Positions 24,225-35,050 of a DNA stretch of 64,000 nt are shown one piece after another. The stretch's first letter is position 1; every line of letters begins with the position of its first letter. This DNA comes from Catonia carolina. Lineage: Eukaryota; Arthropoda; Insecta; Hemiptera; Achilidae. Where the stretch lies: the NCBI GenBank assembly GCA_035578175.1, contig JAQMRL010000014.1, positions 15,543,774 to 15,607,773 on the forward strand. The letters are read 5' to 3'. Made by a program: the position numbers and the translations under genes. A model generated the notes under the pieces. The model was not told the DNA's origin. It saw only the letters and a program-made list of their open reading frames with translations, and searched no databases.

Positions 24225-24292
24225 AATATTAGGTTATATAGTTCATTATTTTAATTTGGCAAAATAAAGTCATGTGAGTGTTACACGTTAGG
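24225..24292 (+). mobile_element. HLE-1 3' tip, right of SINE-C copy 2
   Basis: Decayed 3' end: TTTGGCAAAATAAAG, then GTGAGTGTTACACG. Confidence 0.6.
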
Positions 24293-24718
24293 TTTCTACA
24301 GATAGAATGAGCTTCGAAAGTATTTTGACTTTGTCATAAAACATCATGGGTATTATAGAGCAAAAAACATAACTTAAGAAACATTACAAGTACTACTTTT
24401 AAAGTTAGGAACTCATTTCCGTTTTGCTTTTAGTATCGATATCCGACTCACTACCCACGATGTTATAAAAAAATATCGAATTTTTATGTGTTACTCTTTC
24501 CAGTCGACAGTTCGTGTATCTCTCAGAATACGTCAATAGTGTTTGCCATTCAACATCGCTCAGCAAGACTCAAACACTCCACCACCCCCTTTAAACTGAA
24601 ATCCCGTCACTACGTCCAGCAATCACGACCAGAGAGAATATCGCCTTCTCTTTCACCCCAAACCAGAACATCAAAGTCGGTAAACCGATCTGGCTTTCTT
24701 GCAAATATAGGTAGGCCT
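24293..24718. other. Unassigned region, less AT-rich
   Basis: Richer in C than its surroundings between 24500 and 24700, with an open frame of about 100 codons in one direction (from 24488). I recognise no domain and no splice context, so I do not call a gene. Confidence 0.4.
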
Positions 24719-24729
24719 ATATACAAGTG

Positions 24730-25123
24730 GAGCCATAACAGACAGGTGGAGTGTCAAATTATTTACACTCAATCTGTTCGTTGCAGGGCTAAAATAAATA
24801 GTTCTGTTTCTTATCACATGGTCAGCCAATTAAATGACTGAATCATTTAAGAACAGAAGAGGTAAAGGTGTAAAAGACACTAATCAGAGTTATCTCCTCT
24901 GAAAGTAATGAATTTCATTGTACAGCCAGACCCTGTGGTGATTGAAGTGAAGGTGTCATTTACAGAGTGGAAAATATGTGCTTTTCAGAGGGCCCGGCAT
25001 GCTGATAAGCATACTTTTCCACTCAGTGAGGAAGGCATTGGTAAACCACTTCACTCCTCGTTTTACTTAGTAAAACCTCTATAGGTTCAAACCAGCCTTT
25101 CGGCTGTTGACCTAAACAACAAC
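24730..25123 (+). mobile_element. SINE-C copy 3, full length
   Basis: From GAGCCATAACAGACAGG to ACCTAAACAACAAC. A perfect 11-bp duplication ATATACAAGTG lies at 24719-24729 and 25124-25134. Confidence 0.85.
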
Positions 25124-25193
25124 ATATACAAGTGATTCAGAACTATACGAAAATATCTCGGTAGCTCGTTCTATAGCTAAAAACAAGAAAAAA

Positions 25194-25406
25194 TCTGGAT
25201 TAAAACAGTAACACAACTTTCTCTTGCCAATGCAAACAATCAAAAAATTAGTGAATGATGCAAAATGAAAATCAACCTTAGTTTGGCTTAATAACACGAA
25301 AAAAACTCTTTCACGTTAAACTAGGCTCTGGTGAGAAAAATGCTTAAATAAAAGTTGTAGATCTTCAAATTTCCTATAAATTTGATTATATATATTTTTG
25401 TCGTAC
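25194..25406 (-). mobile_element. HLE-1 copy, part 1
   Basis: 3' end and module B of a copy that is later split by SINE-A (25417-25742) and SINE-B (25923-26100). The other parts are 25753-25912 and 26111-26140. Confidence 0.8.
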
Positions 25407-25416
25407 AATGCATACT

Positions 25417-25742
25417 TTTTTCAATCCCTAATGTGTGTACGTTGCAATCTGTTCAATTCAGAACAATAAGTAATCCCATGACCCAATGAGATGAAGATGA
25501 TGTGTATGACGTGTAAATGAGGTGTAGTCTTGTACAAACTCAGGCCGACAATTTCTGAGAGAGTATGGTTAATTAAACCCCAACCATCAAAGTACACCGG
25601 TAACCACAGTCTGGTATTCAAATCCGTACAAAAGTAACTGCCTTTACTAGGATTTGAACCAGGAACGTTCATCTCCGACAATCACCTCTAAAACAGCTGA
25701 CTCGTGGCGACGACTTTACCTCTAGACCAACCCGGTGGATCG
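25417..25742 (-). mobile_element. SINE-A copy
   Basis: Full copy in reverse. Box B-like GGATTTGAACCAGGAACG and box A-like TTTACCTCTAGACCAACC are present. A perfect 10-bp duplication AATGCATACT lies at 25407-25416 and 25743-25752. Confidence 0.85.
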
Positions 25743-25752
25743 AATGCATACT

Positions 25753-25912
25753 AAGAAAATGCATACTAAGGTTGAAATCTTATAAAATTCATTTTTTATA
25801 GATTTTCATGAAAAAAAATCACAAATTACCGCTAAATTAAGCGTTATACAAAGAAATGTTTGAACTAAAAGTTGTGGGATATTAAATTCTCTACAACTTT
25901 TATATAGGTTTA
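25753..25912 (-). mobile_element. HLE-1 copy, part 2
   Basis: Module A with the GTTGTGGGATATTAAATTC stem region, between SINE-A and SINE-B. Confidence 0.8.
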
Positions 25913-25922
25913 TACATTTTTG

Positions 25923-26100
25923 TGCCGGGCGCACTGGCGTAGTTGGTAACGTGCTCGCCTCTCATCATGCGTACTTGGGTTCGAATCCCATTCAGGCATA
26001 TTTTCATACAATACAAAAAAATCATTTCATCCTTAACCGTCTGCATTAGCAGTAATTGCAGAACAGTCGGATGTTAAACCACAAAAATAAATAAAATATC
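25923..26100 (+). mobile_element. SINE-B copy
   Basis: tRNA-like head GGCGTAGTTGGTAACGTGC and box B GGGTTCGAATCCC, then a body with GTCTGCATTAGCAGTAATTG and a tail after ATGTTAAACC. A 10-bp duplication TACATTTTTG lies at 25913-25922 and 26101-26110. Confidence 0.85.
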
Positions 26101-26140
26101 TACATTTTTGCGCAATAATTCATATTAAAGCCAAATTTCA

Positions 26141-27245
26141 TCATTATTTGCCAATGCAAATAATGAACAATATAGCCTAACATTAGTAATAAAACATTAG
26201 AAATAAAGAAAAAACTAACCTCATAAACATAACCTAATTTTAATCATGAGTGAATGATACAAAAAGAAAATCTACCTTATTTGGCTAATATAATACGGAA
26301 AATCACTCTTCCACACTAAACTAGGCTCTGTAGAGAAAAATGGTTAAATTAAAAGTTGTATATCTTTTAATTTCCTATAAATTTGATTATATACATTTTT
26401 TCGTAAAATGCATACGAAGGCTAAAATATTAATAATACAAAAAAACACATTTTCACGCTAAACTAGGCTCTGTAGAGAAAAATGCTTCAAATGAAAATTG
26501 TAACTTAGATCTTTTAATTTTCTGTAGATTTGATTAATGACACTTTTTTCGTAAAATGCATACGGCTGAAATCTTAAAAACTCAATTTTTTACACGTTTT
26601 CGTGAGAAAAAAAAACAGAAAATCACTAATTACCACTAATATAATATTATCTAATAATAAAATATAATATAATATTATCACTAATATAGTGATAATTATC
26701 ACTAATTATAAAAAAAAATGTTTGAAATAAAAGTTGTGGGATTTTAAATTCTCTACATTTTTTAATATATAAATTTTGGCGCTAAAATGAATATTTAAGC
26801 CGTAATCTTAAAAAAACAATATTTTAACGAGAAAACAGCCTTTCCAAGAATTTCAGCAGACATAGCGCCTACCCTATCTTGTAAAACATAAAAATTGTAG
26901 TAAATGATGCGATTTTTAAAAAAACTGTAGAAGCCAATTTTAAGAAAATCGCAAAAAATTGAAATAAGACACGAATAAACTACTACTTCTGGATGACCGA
27001 TTTTGATGAAAATTTTCGTCTAGGGTACCTCTAGTGGTACCTAACTTAAGTTTTTAAGTTTCAACTTCGTACGATGTTCCGTTCTAGAGATATTTTGTTT
27101 ACACACAGATCAATAGCTAAAAACATTTTTTTTGGGTTTGAGTTGTCTGAAAACGCGTAGATACAGTGAAAACTCGATTTTAAAAAATCTACATAAAAAC
27201 AATACTTTCCTTCCTATACATATATTCATACAGGCAAGAGAAAGT
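26141..27245 (-). mobile_element. HLE-1 copy with internal duplication
   Basis: Lacks the 3' hairpin. The block ACGCTAAACTAGGCTCTGTAG occurs twice (near 26315 and 26456), so about 140 bp of module B is repeated. An ATAATATTATC palindromic tract at 26636-26712 interrupts module A. The GT tract is almost gone (TTTACACACAGATC). The 5' end is intact. Confidence 0.8.
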
Positions 27246-27514
27246 AAAAAAATGTTTTAAGCTAAAGACTTTTAAATAAAATTGTTTAAATGTAAGTAAT
27301 TCTTTACAAATTACAACATAACTGCTTTACTTTTACGCTTTGTTCGTTTTTTAAGAACGGAAATGTGATTACTGAATCGCTTACTGATATCGTCGAATTA
27401 CCATAACATAAATAACCGCACGCTATCGCCAAAAACACAATGTTATTTATATTCATAATAAATGTAACCGTATTACACTATAAAGTCAATTACCTGAATT
27501 AATAGTATAAAAAA

Positions 27515-27584
27515 CTGGTGTAAACACTCACACGACTTTCTTTCACCAATGCAAATACAGAGCAATTTAATCTAATTTTTTTTT
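27515..27584 (-). mobile_element. HLE-1 3' terminal fragment
   Basis: CTGGTGTAAACACTCACACG and a decayed inverted repeat, then a T-run in which the next HLE-1 starts. Confidence 0.65.
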
Positions 27585-28327
27585 ACTTTCTCTTGCCTAT
27601 ATGAATACATAAGAAGGTAAGTGATGTTTTCATGCCGATTTTTCGAAATCGAGTTTTTAACAGATAAACACGTTTTCAGACCCCCTGAACCCAAAAAAAA
27701 ACATGTTTTTAGCGATTGGTCTGTGTGTGTGTATACAAAATATCTCAAGAACAGAACATCGTACGAACTTGAAACTTAAAACTTAAGTTACCACTATCGG
27801 ACCCGAACATTTTCATCAAAATCGGTCAACCGGAAGTAGTAGTTTATTCGTGTAGTTTTTCACTTTTTGCGATTTTCTCAAAAACTGGTCCTACGATTTT
27901 TTTTAAATCGCCTCATTTACTTAAATTTTTATGCTCTACAAGATGGAGTAGGTGCCATGTTTGCTGAAATTCTTGGTAAGGCTGATTTCACGTAAAAAAA
28001 TTGTTTTTTTAAGATTGCGGCTTTGTTATGCATTTCACCGCAAAAATGTATATAATATAATTATAGGAAATCAAAAGAACTACAACTTTTATTTAAAACA
28101 TTTTTTTGTACTAGTTTTGCCTAGTTTAGCGTGAAAGAGCGATTTTCCGTATTTTTAAACCAAACTGAGGTTGATTTCTATTTTGCGTCTTTCATATATG
28201 ATTAAAATTAGGTTATGTTTATTGAGATTAGTGTTTTGTTTATTTCTAATGTTTTATTACTAATTTTAGGTTTATTGTTAATTATTTGCATTGGCAAGAG
28301 AAAGTTGTGTGAGTGTTTCACACCAGA
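27585..28327 (+). mobile_element. HLE-1 copy with internal deletion
   Basis: Both ends intact. It jumps from module A (GAAATCAAAAGAACTACAAC) to module B, losing one module equivalent, and its GT tract is only about 12 bp. Confidence 0.85.
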
Positions 28328-28570
28328 TTTTTTTTTTGCTTTAATTTGTTATCGGGAACTGTACATTGTTGACAACTACCCAATTTGATCGCTGCTTTTG
28401 CTGTATTTTTTGACGCGGATTAGACATGAGTTTGAACAAGGAACCCCCAGTAGAGTTTGTCCATGGATGGCTGTCAACTGGTCACCATACAAAGTTGCTT
28501 GCTCAACCGGTGTTACTTAACAAATAATAGTGACCTACCAGCTGACTGACTGGGCTGGCCCGAAGGCCAA
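28328..28570. other. Unassigned spacer
   Basis: About 240 bp, not matching the repeats named here. Confidence 0.4.
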
Positions 28571-28770
28571 CCTAATAATATTAGTAATAACACATTGCAA
28601 ATAAACAAAAAACTAACTTCAAAAAATATAATCTAATTTTAATCATAGGTGAATGATGCAAAATTAAAACATATAGGCTACCTTAGTTTGGTTTAATAAT
28701 ACAAAAAATCATTCTTTCACGCTAAACTAGGCTCTGTAGAGAAAAATGCTTTAAATAAAATTTCTTTTAA
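28571..28770 (-). mobile_element. HLE-1 copy, left of LINE-4
   Basis: 3' region without the hairpin, ending at TTCTTTTAA (28762-28770), the apparent LINE-4 target. Confidence 0.75.
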
Positions 28771-29568
28771 AAATCGTTCTGTAAAATCGCAGCACGTTAC
28801 ATTTACAATGCGGAGAAATACTTGTCCACCAGTAAAACTTGGAGGTGTTGATTTACCACAAAGTGAAGTTGTAAAGTACCTGGGTATGCATCTTGACAGG
28901 CGGTTAACTTGGAAAACCCATGTGAGACTGAAGAGGAACGAATTAAATCTGAAATACAAAAGGATGTACTGGCTGATTGGTGGGAACTCTTCACTGTCTC
29001 TTTGAGAATAAGTTGCTGCTTTACAAAATGTTACTAAAACCAGTCTGGTTGAACGGCGTTCAACTTTGGGGAACTACCAGCAGAAGTAACATAGAGATAA
29101 TTCAAAGGTTCCAAAATAAGGTTCTTCGGGCTATAACAAGGGCACCATGGTTCGCAAGGAATGCAGAAATACAACATTATTGCAACCTTCCTGATGTAAT
29201 GGACGAGGTCAGGCGTTTTAATAGAAAATATCAGGCAAGACTTGAAAGCCACGAAAACGAATTAGCTATAAATCTTCTAAATAATGCAGAAGAAGTTAGG
29301 CGCCTGAAACGTTACCATGTTTTGGACTTGTCTGAAAGAGTTTAAATTTTAGTGAAAAGTATTCTATATTGTAAAATGTAAATATCTTTGTACATAGTAA
29401 TTTTCTCTTTGAACACATGAATAATTGATATAATGAGAGGTACTCAGGGGTAATGAGGCCTCAACTTGGGATTTGTACATTCAAAAGATTTGCTTATAGT
29501 TTATTTTTAAAAAACTGATTGCAAATAATGTTATTTTGAAAAAAAAATAACGTGTTCTTTTTTAAAAG
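28771..29568 (+). mobile_element. LINE-4: Jockey-like, 3' end only
   Basis: 5'-truncated insertion with a coding tail (28808-29345) and a 3' UTR of about 220 bp. TTCTTTTAA at 28762-28770 and 29569-29577 is a probable 9-bp target duplication. An A-run (29539-29547) near the end may be the tail. Confidence 0.7.
28808..29345 (+). pseudogene. LINE-4 RT thumb and C-terminal region
   Basis: The C-terminal part of a Jockey-group ORF2. VVKYLGMHLDRRLTWKTHV is the conserved block after the RT palm. The frame shifts near 28990 and continues as LLLYKMLLKPVWLNGVQLWG, FQNKVLRAITRAPWF and RRLKRYHVLDL, the usual Jockey ending. No catalytic residues remain, since the palm is upstream of the truncation. Family call is by motif memory and is fairly secure. 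Confidence 0.82.
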
Positions 29569-30269
29569 TTCTTTTAATTTCCTATAAATTTTATTATATA
29601 CATTTTCGTAGTAAAATGCATACTACGGCTGAAATCTTAAAAAATCGATTTTTTTTACAGACTTTTATGAAAAAGAAAAAACAGAAAATCACTAATTACT
29701 GCTAAACCAAGCGTTATACAAAAAAAAATGTTAAAATAAAAGTTATAGATTTTTAAATTCTCTACAACTTTTATTATTACACATTGTTGTGCTAAAATGC
29801 ATATTAAAGCCGCAATCTTAAAACAACCATTATTTTCTACGATAGCACAGGCTCCCCAAGAATTTCAGCAGACATGTCGCCTACCCTATCTTGTAGAGCA
29901 TAAAAAATGTAGTAAATGAGGCGATTTTTAAAAGAATCGTACAATCTCTTTTTGAGAAAATTGCAAAAAAGTGAAAAATGACATGAATAAACTACTACTT
30001 TCGGTTGACCGATTTTGATGAAAATGTTTGGGTCGGGTGTGGTATTTAATCTAAGTTTCAAGTTCGTACGATGTTCCGTTCTTGATGTATTTTGTTCACG
30101 CACGCACACAAACACACACGCGCGCGCGCGCGGACCAATCGTTAAAAACATGTTTTATGGGTTCAGGGGGTTTGAAAACGTGTAGATCCGGTGAAAATTC
30201 GATTTCCAAAAATCGACAACATGAAAACAATATTTTCCTTTCTATATATTCATTTAGGCAAGAGAAAGT
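29569..30269 (-). mobile_element. HLE-1 copy, right of LINE-4
   Basis: Rest of the unit, with a short ACACACGCGCGCGCG tract at 30111-30132 and an intact 5' end. Confidence 0.8.
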
Positions 30270-30706
30270 AATAATATTATTTTTGAAGGTAGCTCCCTTA
30301 ATTTGTATTTTAAAATAAAAATTTTGAAATAACATGCATGGGTGTAGGAAAATCTGCACGTGGAGAGATTTAATTTTGAAAAGGTTGACCAGTTGAAGTC
30401 GAGATTAAAAGAAAACCCTTGTTCTCTTGAGAATAGATCATTGGTTCCCGTGAGATAAGACTGTTACGACAACAGCTAGACGAAATAAAAACACGAAACT
30501 GGAACATAATGAAAAGTTCTTGACAAGGGTGGGTGGCAAACGGTTAGTACACGGAGATGTATTATTGATGTTTCCGTACTTCATCGCTCTCGACCACCCC
30601 TCCTACACAAATCTATCTCTCTCTCTCTTTTGCAAGTACACTCACATCCGTAAGCTAACCTAACCTACCCTAAAAGCATGCACAATAATTTCACACGTCA
30701 CTGTTT
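30270..30706. other. Unassigned spacer
   Basis: About 430 bp. CTAACCTAACCTACCCTAA at 30655-30673 is a telomere-like string but too short to call. No gene seen. Confidence 0.45.
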
Positions 30707-30745
30707 ACTTTCTCTTGCCTATATGAATATATAGGACGGAAAGTA
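30707..30745 (+). mobile_element. HLE-1 5' tip, left of the pogo-like element
   Basis: ACTTTCTCTTGCCTATATG to GGAAAGTA. The unit continues at 33169 with TATTGTTTTCAAGTCG, so the 2.4 kb between is an insertion. Confidence 0.85.
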
Positions 30746-30811
30746 CAGTAGAGTACCGATTTTCCGTGGATCGTTTAACCGGGGTTTGGATTAACCGTGC
30801 GATCACTAGAA

Positions 30812-30983
30812 TTTTTTTTTGGTTTAACGTCCGACTGTTTTGCAAATTGCTGCTAATGCAGACGGTGAAGGATGAAATTAATTTTTTGTAACGTTTGAAA
30901 AAATGTCATGCCCGAGTTGGATTCGAATCCAAGACCGCGTGATGAGAGGCGAGCACGTTGCCAACAACGCCAACGCGACCGGC
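30812..30983 (-). mobile_element. SINE-B copy inside the pogo-like element
   Basis: Reverse copy from a poly-A tail (TTTTTTTTTGGTTTAACG) to GGCGAGCACGTTGCCAACAACG at the tRNA-like head. TTCTAG-type duplication at the edges is weak. Confidence 0.8.
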
Positions 30984-31161
30984 TAGAAAAATTAATTATA
31001 TATGTACTGTATAACTTTTACAAATTAAAACTTTTCAACTCCCGACATTTTCGTCATTGTAATTATCACAATTATTGTGATTTACTACGATAATATTGTT
31101 CGATTACAACAATGAGCAGGTACATTAATGTAGACATAAACTAATTTCGTATCGTATCGTA

Positions 31162-32857
31162 CCGTCAAATGGGGTGACTTTGTGACAGCAGGGGTTAGAT
31201 TGTGCCAAATCATATTTTTTACTGTCCCGCCTTAACTATAAGAGATAGGACCCTGTTTTTAGGACAGATGGAAGCTTTGAAATGTGCTGCGTTTCGCTAT
31301 GTATTTCGGGTAACTTGATTTAACCTCTTCGTTTTGTAATAGCTCTTCATTCACTGTGGCATTTTGTCAAATTTGAGGTTATGTGTGCAACTTTTATGTG
31401 GGACCAGGACACGATTCAATATAATATTAATCAGGTTAGTATTACTTTTAGTACATTTAGTTGTGATTATTTTCATATAAAATTAAATTAAATTAAATAA
31501 GTTTACGACGAGTTATTACTGTTTAATCTTTTGACCGCACATTCACGGGGTGACTTTGTGCCAATTTTGGCACAAGTGTTCTATTTGATGTAACTTTTTG
31601 TTCAATAATTTTTTATAGCTGGCCGTTTACTAAGAAATAAGGGTTGTAAAATAGCTTGTAGCATACAGCTACATAACTTAATATGATTGAAAAATGCCAG
31701 CAGTTTGCTAAGATAGTGCTTATTACATTTTTTGCATTCTGTTGGTTTTAGGTTAAAAGTGGATATTATTTCAAAACTGGCAAGGAACTATGTTCAAAAG
31801 CGTGGAAGCCGACCTTATATTACAATACCAGGTAAAAGAGTGTCTGCAGAGGGCCTCCTGGTTACCAATACAGAAAATACTGAGACTTCTACATCCAGGA
31901 AGAAAAAAAAGAAACAAAATATCAGACAGCAGTGAATCAGAGGGTGGGGAGGAAATTTTTGATAAAAGTGAAGATAGCTAGAAAGGTTTTACTGATCCAG
32001 ATTGCTAAACCAGATTTTTTGAGAGTAATAATAGTGAAGAAACGGCAAGATGTACCTCGGATAGTAGCAACATAAGTGTTGGGGACTTGATTGTATTTTT
32101 ATATGAAGGTAAAGGTGTATCATGGACGTATCAAACTGACGTACACATTAACTTGATGGAGAAATCAGGCAAACATTGGAAATGACCCCAGCAAAGAAAG
32201 CTGAGATTTGGTATTCTAAAGAAGCAGTTTTAAGAACGATTGCTGATCTTGTACAATTGTCTGGAAGAGAATATTATTGTGGACTTGAAGCCATAGCCAA
32301 ATAAATTATTTTGTAATTTAGTTTGTAAAATTAGTGCTCAATTTTTAATTAATTTTTATTTGTATTTTAAGTTTTGTATTTCAATTTTTTTTCTATTCTA
32401 TCATTGATACGTAAAGGTTTTAGATCTATTAAAATAAAGTAGCCACGGTATTTCCTAGTTTTAAGTGGCTAAAAATCATTTCCTTACAACATATGCTAAT
32501 TTTAAGTAAATTCTTCTTTTTTGGCTTTAATAAAATATTGTTTTTTATTTCCGTGGTCTTCAATAACCACAAACCAAGCCCTTCTTAGGGTAAGATTGTG
32601 CCACATTGATTTTTAAATAAGATATCATAGTAAAAACTTGCTGGCACAAACTAGTCCCGATCAGTGGGGTAAGATTGTGCCATGAATTTTTCAAATTTGT
32701 GGCTAACTGGCTTAACAAATCTCAATTTTTTTAAATGAGATGAAAGCTAAAAACTAGCTCTTGTTTTAGGCATAGTTGCCGAAGTAATATTTTGCATACT
32801 CATAAAAATACGAAGATAAGTACACAAAAAGTGACACAAACTCACCCCATTTGACGG
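31162..32857 (+). mobile_element. TIR element with transposase remnant (inner)
   Basis: Left end CCGTCAAATGGGGTGACTTT and right end in reverse CCGTCAAATGGGGTGAGTTT, each flanked by TA (31160-31161 and 32858-32859). The GGGGTGACTTTGTGCC and GTAAGATTGTGCC strings recur inside. It carries only the end of a transposase-like gene, so it is non-autonomous. It lies within the outer pogo-like element. Confidence 0.78.
31790..32303 (+). pseudogene. Pogo/Tigger-like transposase C-terminal remnant
   Basis: A broken frame. It starts near QRASWLPIQKILRLL, then has a basic stretch GRKKRNKISD and an acidic one SSESEGGEEIFDKSEDS. After stops it reads VGDLIVFLYEGKG, VHINLMEKSGKHWK and, after a shift, EIWYSKEAVLRTIADLVQL, ending GLEAIAK. 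This C-terminal module occurs after the DDE domain in insect pogo-like proteins, as I recall. No catalytic Asp remains. Confidence 0.6.
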
Positions 32858-33168
32858 TAGTATCTTTGTTTCGTATCGAAACAAAGTAAAATAACAGATT
32901 TTTTGTGATTTTGTTTTTGTTACGTAGTTTAAGGTAAGATTTATATAAATTTATGTAGTAAATAATTTTATTTCAATACCATTTGTTTATACATTTCCGA
33001 TATCCGATAGTATTAACATGTATTAATCAGTAGAATAAAACATACGCGTAACTGGTGGTTTTGTTTATGACGTAGGTGGTCTCGACCGATTGGGTTGTAT
33101 TATCCGTGTTTTCCGGTTATCCGGTATAGTTATCCCCCCAATTACCACGGATAATCAGTATTATACTA

Positions 33169-34073
33169 TATTGTTTTCAAGTCGATTTTTCGAAATCGAG
33201 TTTCTACCGGATCTACACGTTTTTAGACACCCTGTACCCAAAAAACCATGTTTTTAGCGATTGGTTATAATTAAACAAAAATAATTTGTGTGTGTGTGGG
33301 TGTAAACAGAATATCTCAAGAACGAACATCGTATGAAATTGAAATTTGGAACTAAGTTAGATACCACTAGAGGACACGACATGAATATTTTCATAAAAAT
33401 CGGTCAACCGGAAGTAGTAGTTTATTCGTGTTATTTATCACTTTTTTACGATTTCCTCAAAAACGGCTCCTACTTTTTTTTTAAAAAATCACCGCATTTA
33501 CTACATTTTTTATGCTCTACGAAATAAGGTAGGCGCCAGTCTACTGAAACTCTGGGAGAGGCTGTTTTCACTTAAAAAAAATTTTTTTTTTTTAAGATTG
33601 CAACTTAAAAGTTATAATTTAATGCAAAAATGTAGTATATAATAAAAGTTGTAGATAATTTTAAATCCTACAACTTTAATTTCAAACATTTTTTTGTATA
33701 CCTAACGCTTAGTTTAGCGGTAATTAGCGTTTTTCTGTTTTTCTCACGAAATTGTGTAAAAAAATCGTTTTTTTTAAGATTTCAGCCTTAGTATGCATTT
33801 TACGACAAAAGTGTATATAATCAAATTTATAGGAAATTAAACGATCTACATCTTTTACATAGAGCATTTTTCTCTACAGGGCCTAGTTTAGCATGAAAGA
33901 GTGATTTTCTGTATTTTTTAGACAAACTGATATTGATTTTCATTTTGCGTCTTTCACTCATGATTAAAATTAGGTTATGTTTATTAAGGTAAGGTTTTTT
34001 ATTTCTAATGTTAGGTTATATTGTTAATTATTTGCATTGGCAAGAGAAAGTTGTGTGAGCGTTTCACACTAGA
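33169..34073 (+). mobile_element. HLE-1 copy, right of the pogo-like element
   Basis: Continues from 30745. Short GTGTGTGTGTGGGTGT tract at 33288-33303, both modules, and a 3' end with GTGTGAGCGTTTCACAC then TAGA. Confidence 0.85.
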
Positions 34074-34716
34074 TTATTTTTTAAATTACATTAACAGCTG
34101 ACCATACGCGATTATTGGGTTAAATGGGGTTTTAAATGTGTAACAATTTTCCAATCTGTAACTTGGAATCGAAGTCGGGAACGTAACATTCTAACCACTA
34201 GGCCACAGAAGCGTGCTTTCATAAATTAATTAGTTTCTTCGATAGATTCAACGTATGAACAAAATTTGCGGCATTCTATAAAATTATACAAACTTCATTT
34301 ATGTAGATAATCTATACAGATTTTATACGGGTCAGATAGAATAAACCAAAATTCAGTGGTAAACCAAAGATGTTACAACTGAATTAGACACACGTCAAAC
34401 TGAAACAAAAGCCGTTAAGACTCCTTTAACACGTCATCACCTCTGTTAAAAGGTAATCAACGCTTGATAATATGGTTTGTTCTATATGCGTACAGACAAG
34501 AACGATCTCTCTTGCATTAAAACAGAAATGATATTAGATACAACATTTTTATAACAGATGTTTAAACACAAATGGTGCATCATTTGTTTAAATATTTGTA
34601 CTTTTCTTTCATACTTTACCACACTACAGAACACCATTACAGGTAGCAATTTTTAAACAATATCAAGAAATAATTCTGATTCAACACCATTGTGTTAATA
34701 AACCGAGGATTTAGGT
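34074..34716. other. Unassigned region with a tRNA-like piece
   Basis: AT-rich, without a gene. The minus strand near 34150-34215 carries a tRNA-like promoter (listed separately). Confidence 0.5.
34140..34220 (-). mobile_element. tRNA-derived SINE fragment or tRNA relic
   Basis: In reverse: GTGGCCTAGTGGTTAGAATG resembles box A and CGACTTCGATTCCAAG box B. I cannot draw a full cloverleaf. It differs from the other SINEs in the window. Confidence 0.45.
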
Positions 34717-34729
34717 AACAATATTTCTA

Positions 34730-35038
34730 AACCCACCGGGCTGGTCTAGAGGTTAAGTCGTCGCCAAAATCAGCTGTTTAACACCTGATTTTCGGAGACG
34801 AAAGTTCCTGGTTCAAATCCTTTTATACGGATTTGAGTGCTATACAGAGGTTACCGGTGTACTTTGATGGTTGGGGTTCAATTAACCATACTCTCTCAGG
34901 AATGGTCGACCAGAGTCCATACAAGACTACACCTCATTTACACGTCATACACATCATCCTCATCTCATTGGGTCATGGGGTTGCTTATTGTTCTGAATTT
35001 AACAGATCGCAACGTACACAAATTAGGGATTTAAAAAA
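34730..35038 (+). mobile_element. SINE-A copy, full length
   Basis: Box A-like CTGGTCTAGAGGTTAAG, box B-like TGGTTCAAATCC, the conserved body and an A-rich tail. A perfect 13-bp duplication AACAATATTTCTA lies at 34717-34729 and 35039-35051. It landed exactly at the 5' edge of an HLE-1 copy. Confidence 0.9.
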
Positions 35039-35050
35039 AACAATATTTCT

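Larger units (their letters stand above)
30746..33168. mobile_element. Pogo-like non-autonomous DNA transposon (outer)
   Basis: TA at 30744-30745 and 33169-33170. The left end is CAGTAGAGTACCGATTTTCC and the right end in reverse is TAGTATAATACTGATTATCC, each followed by GTGG. This terminal type, with TA targets, is what I know from pogo/Tigger elements. Its own sequence is only about 0.55 kb (30746-30811, 30984-31161, 32858-33168). The rest is a SINE-B and a second TIR element. Confidence 0.75.

Noticed and set aside
30655..30673. Telomeric repeat array (CCTAA-like)
   Set aside because: Only about three imperfect units; insect telomere repeats and real arrays are longer and regular.
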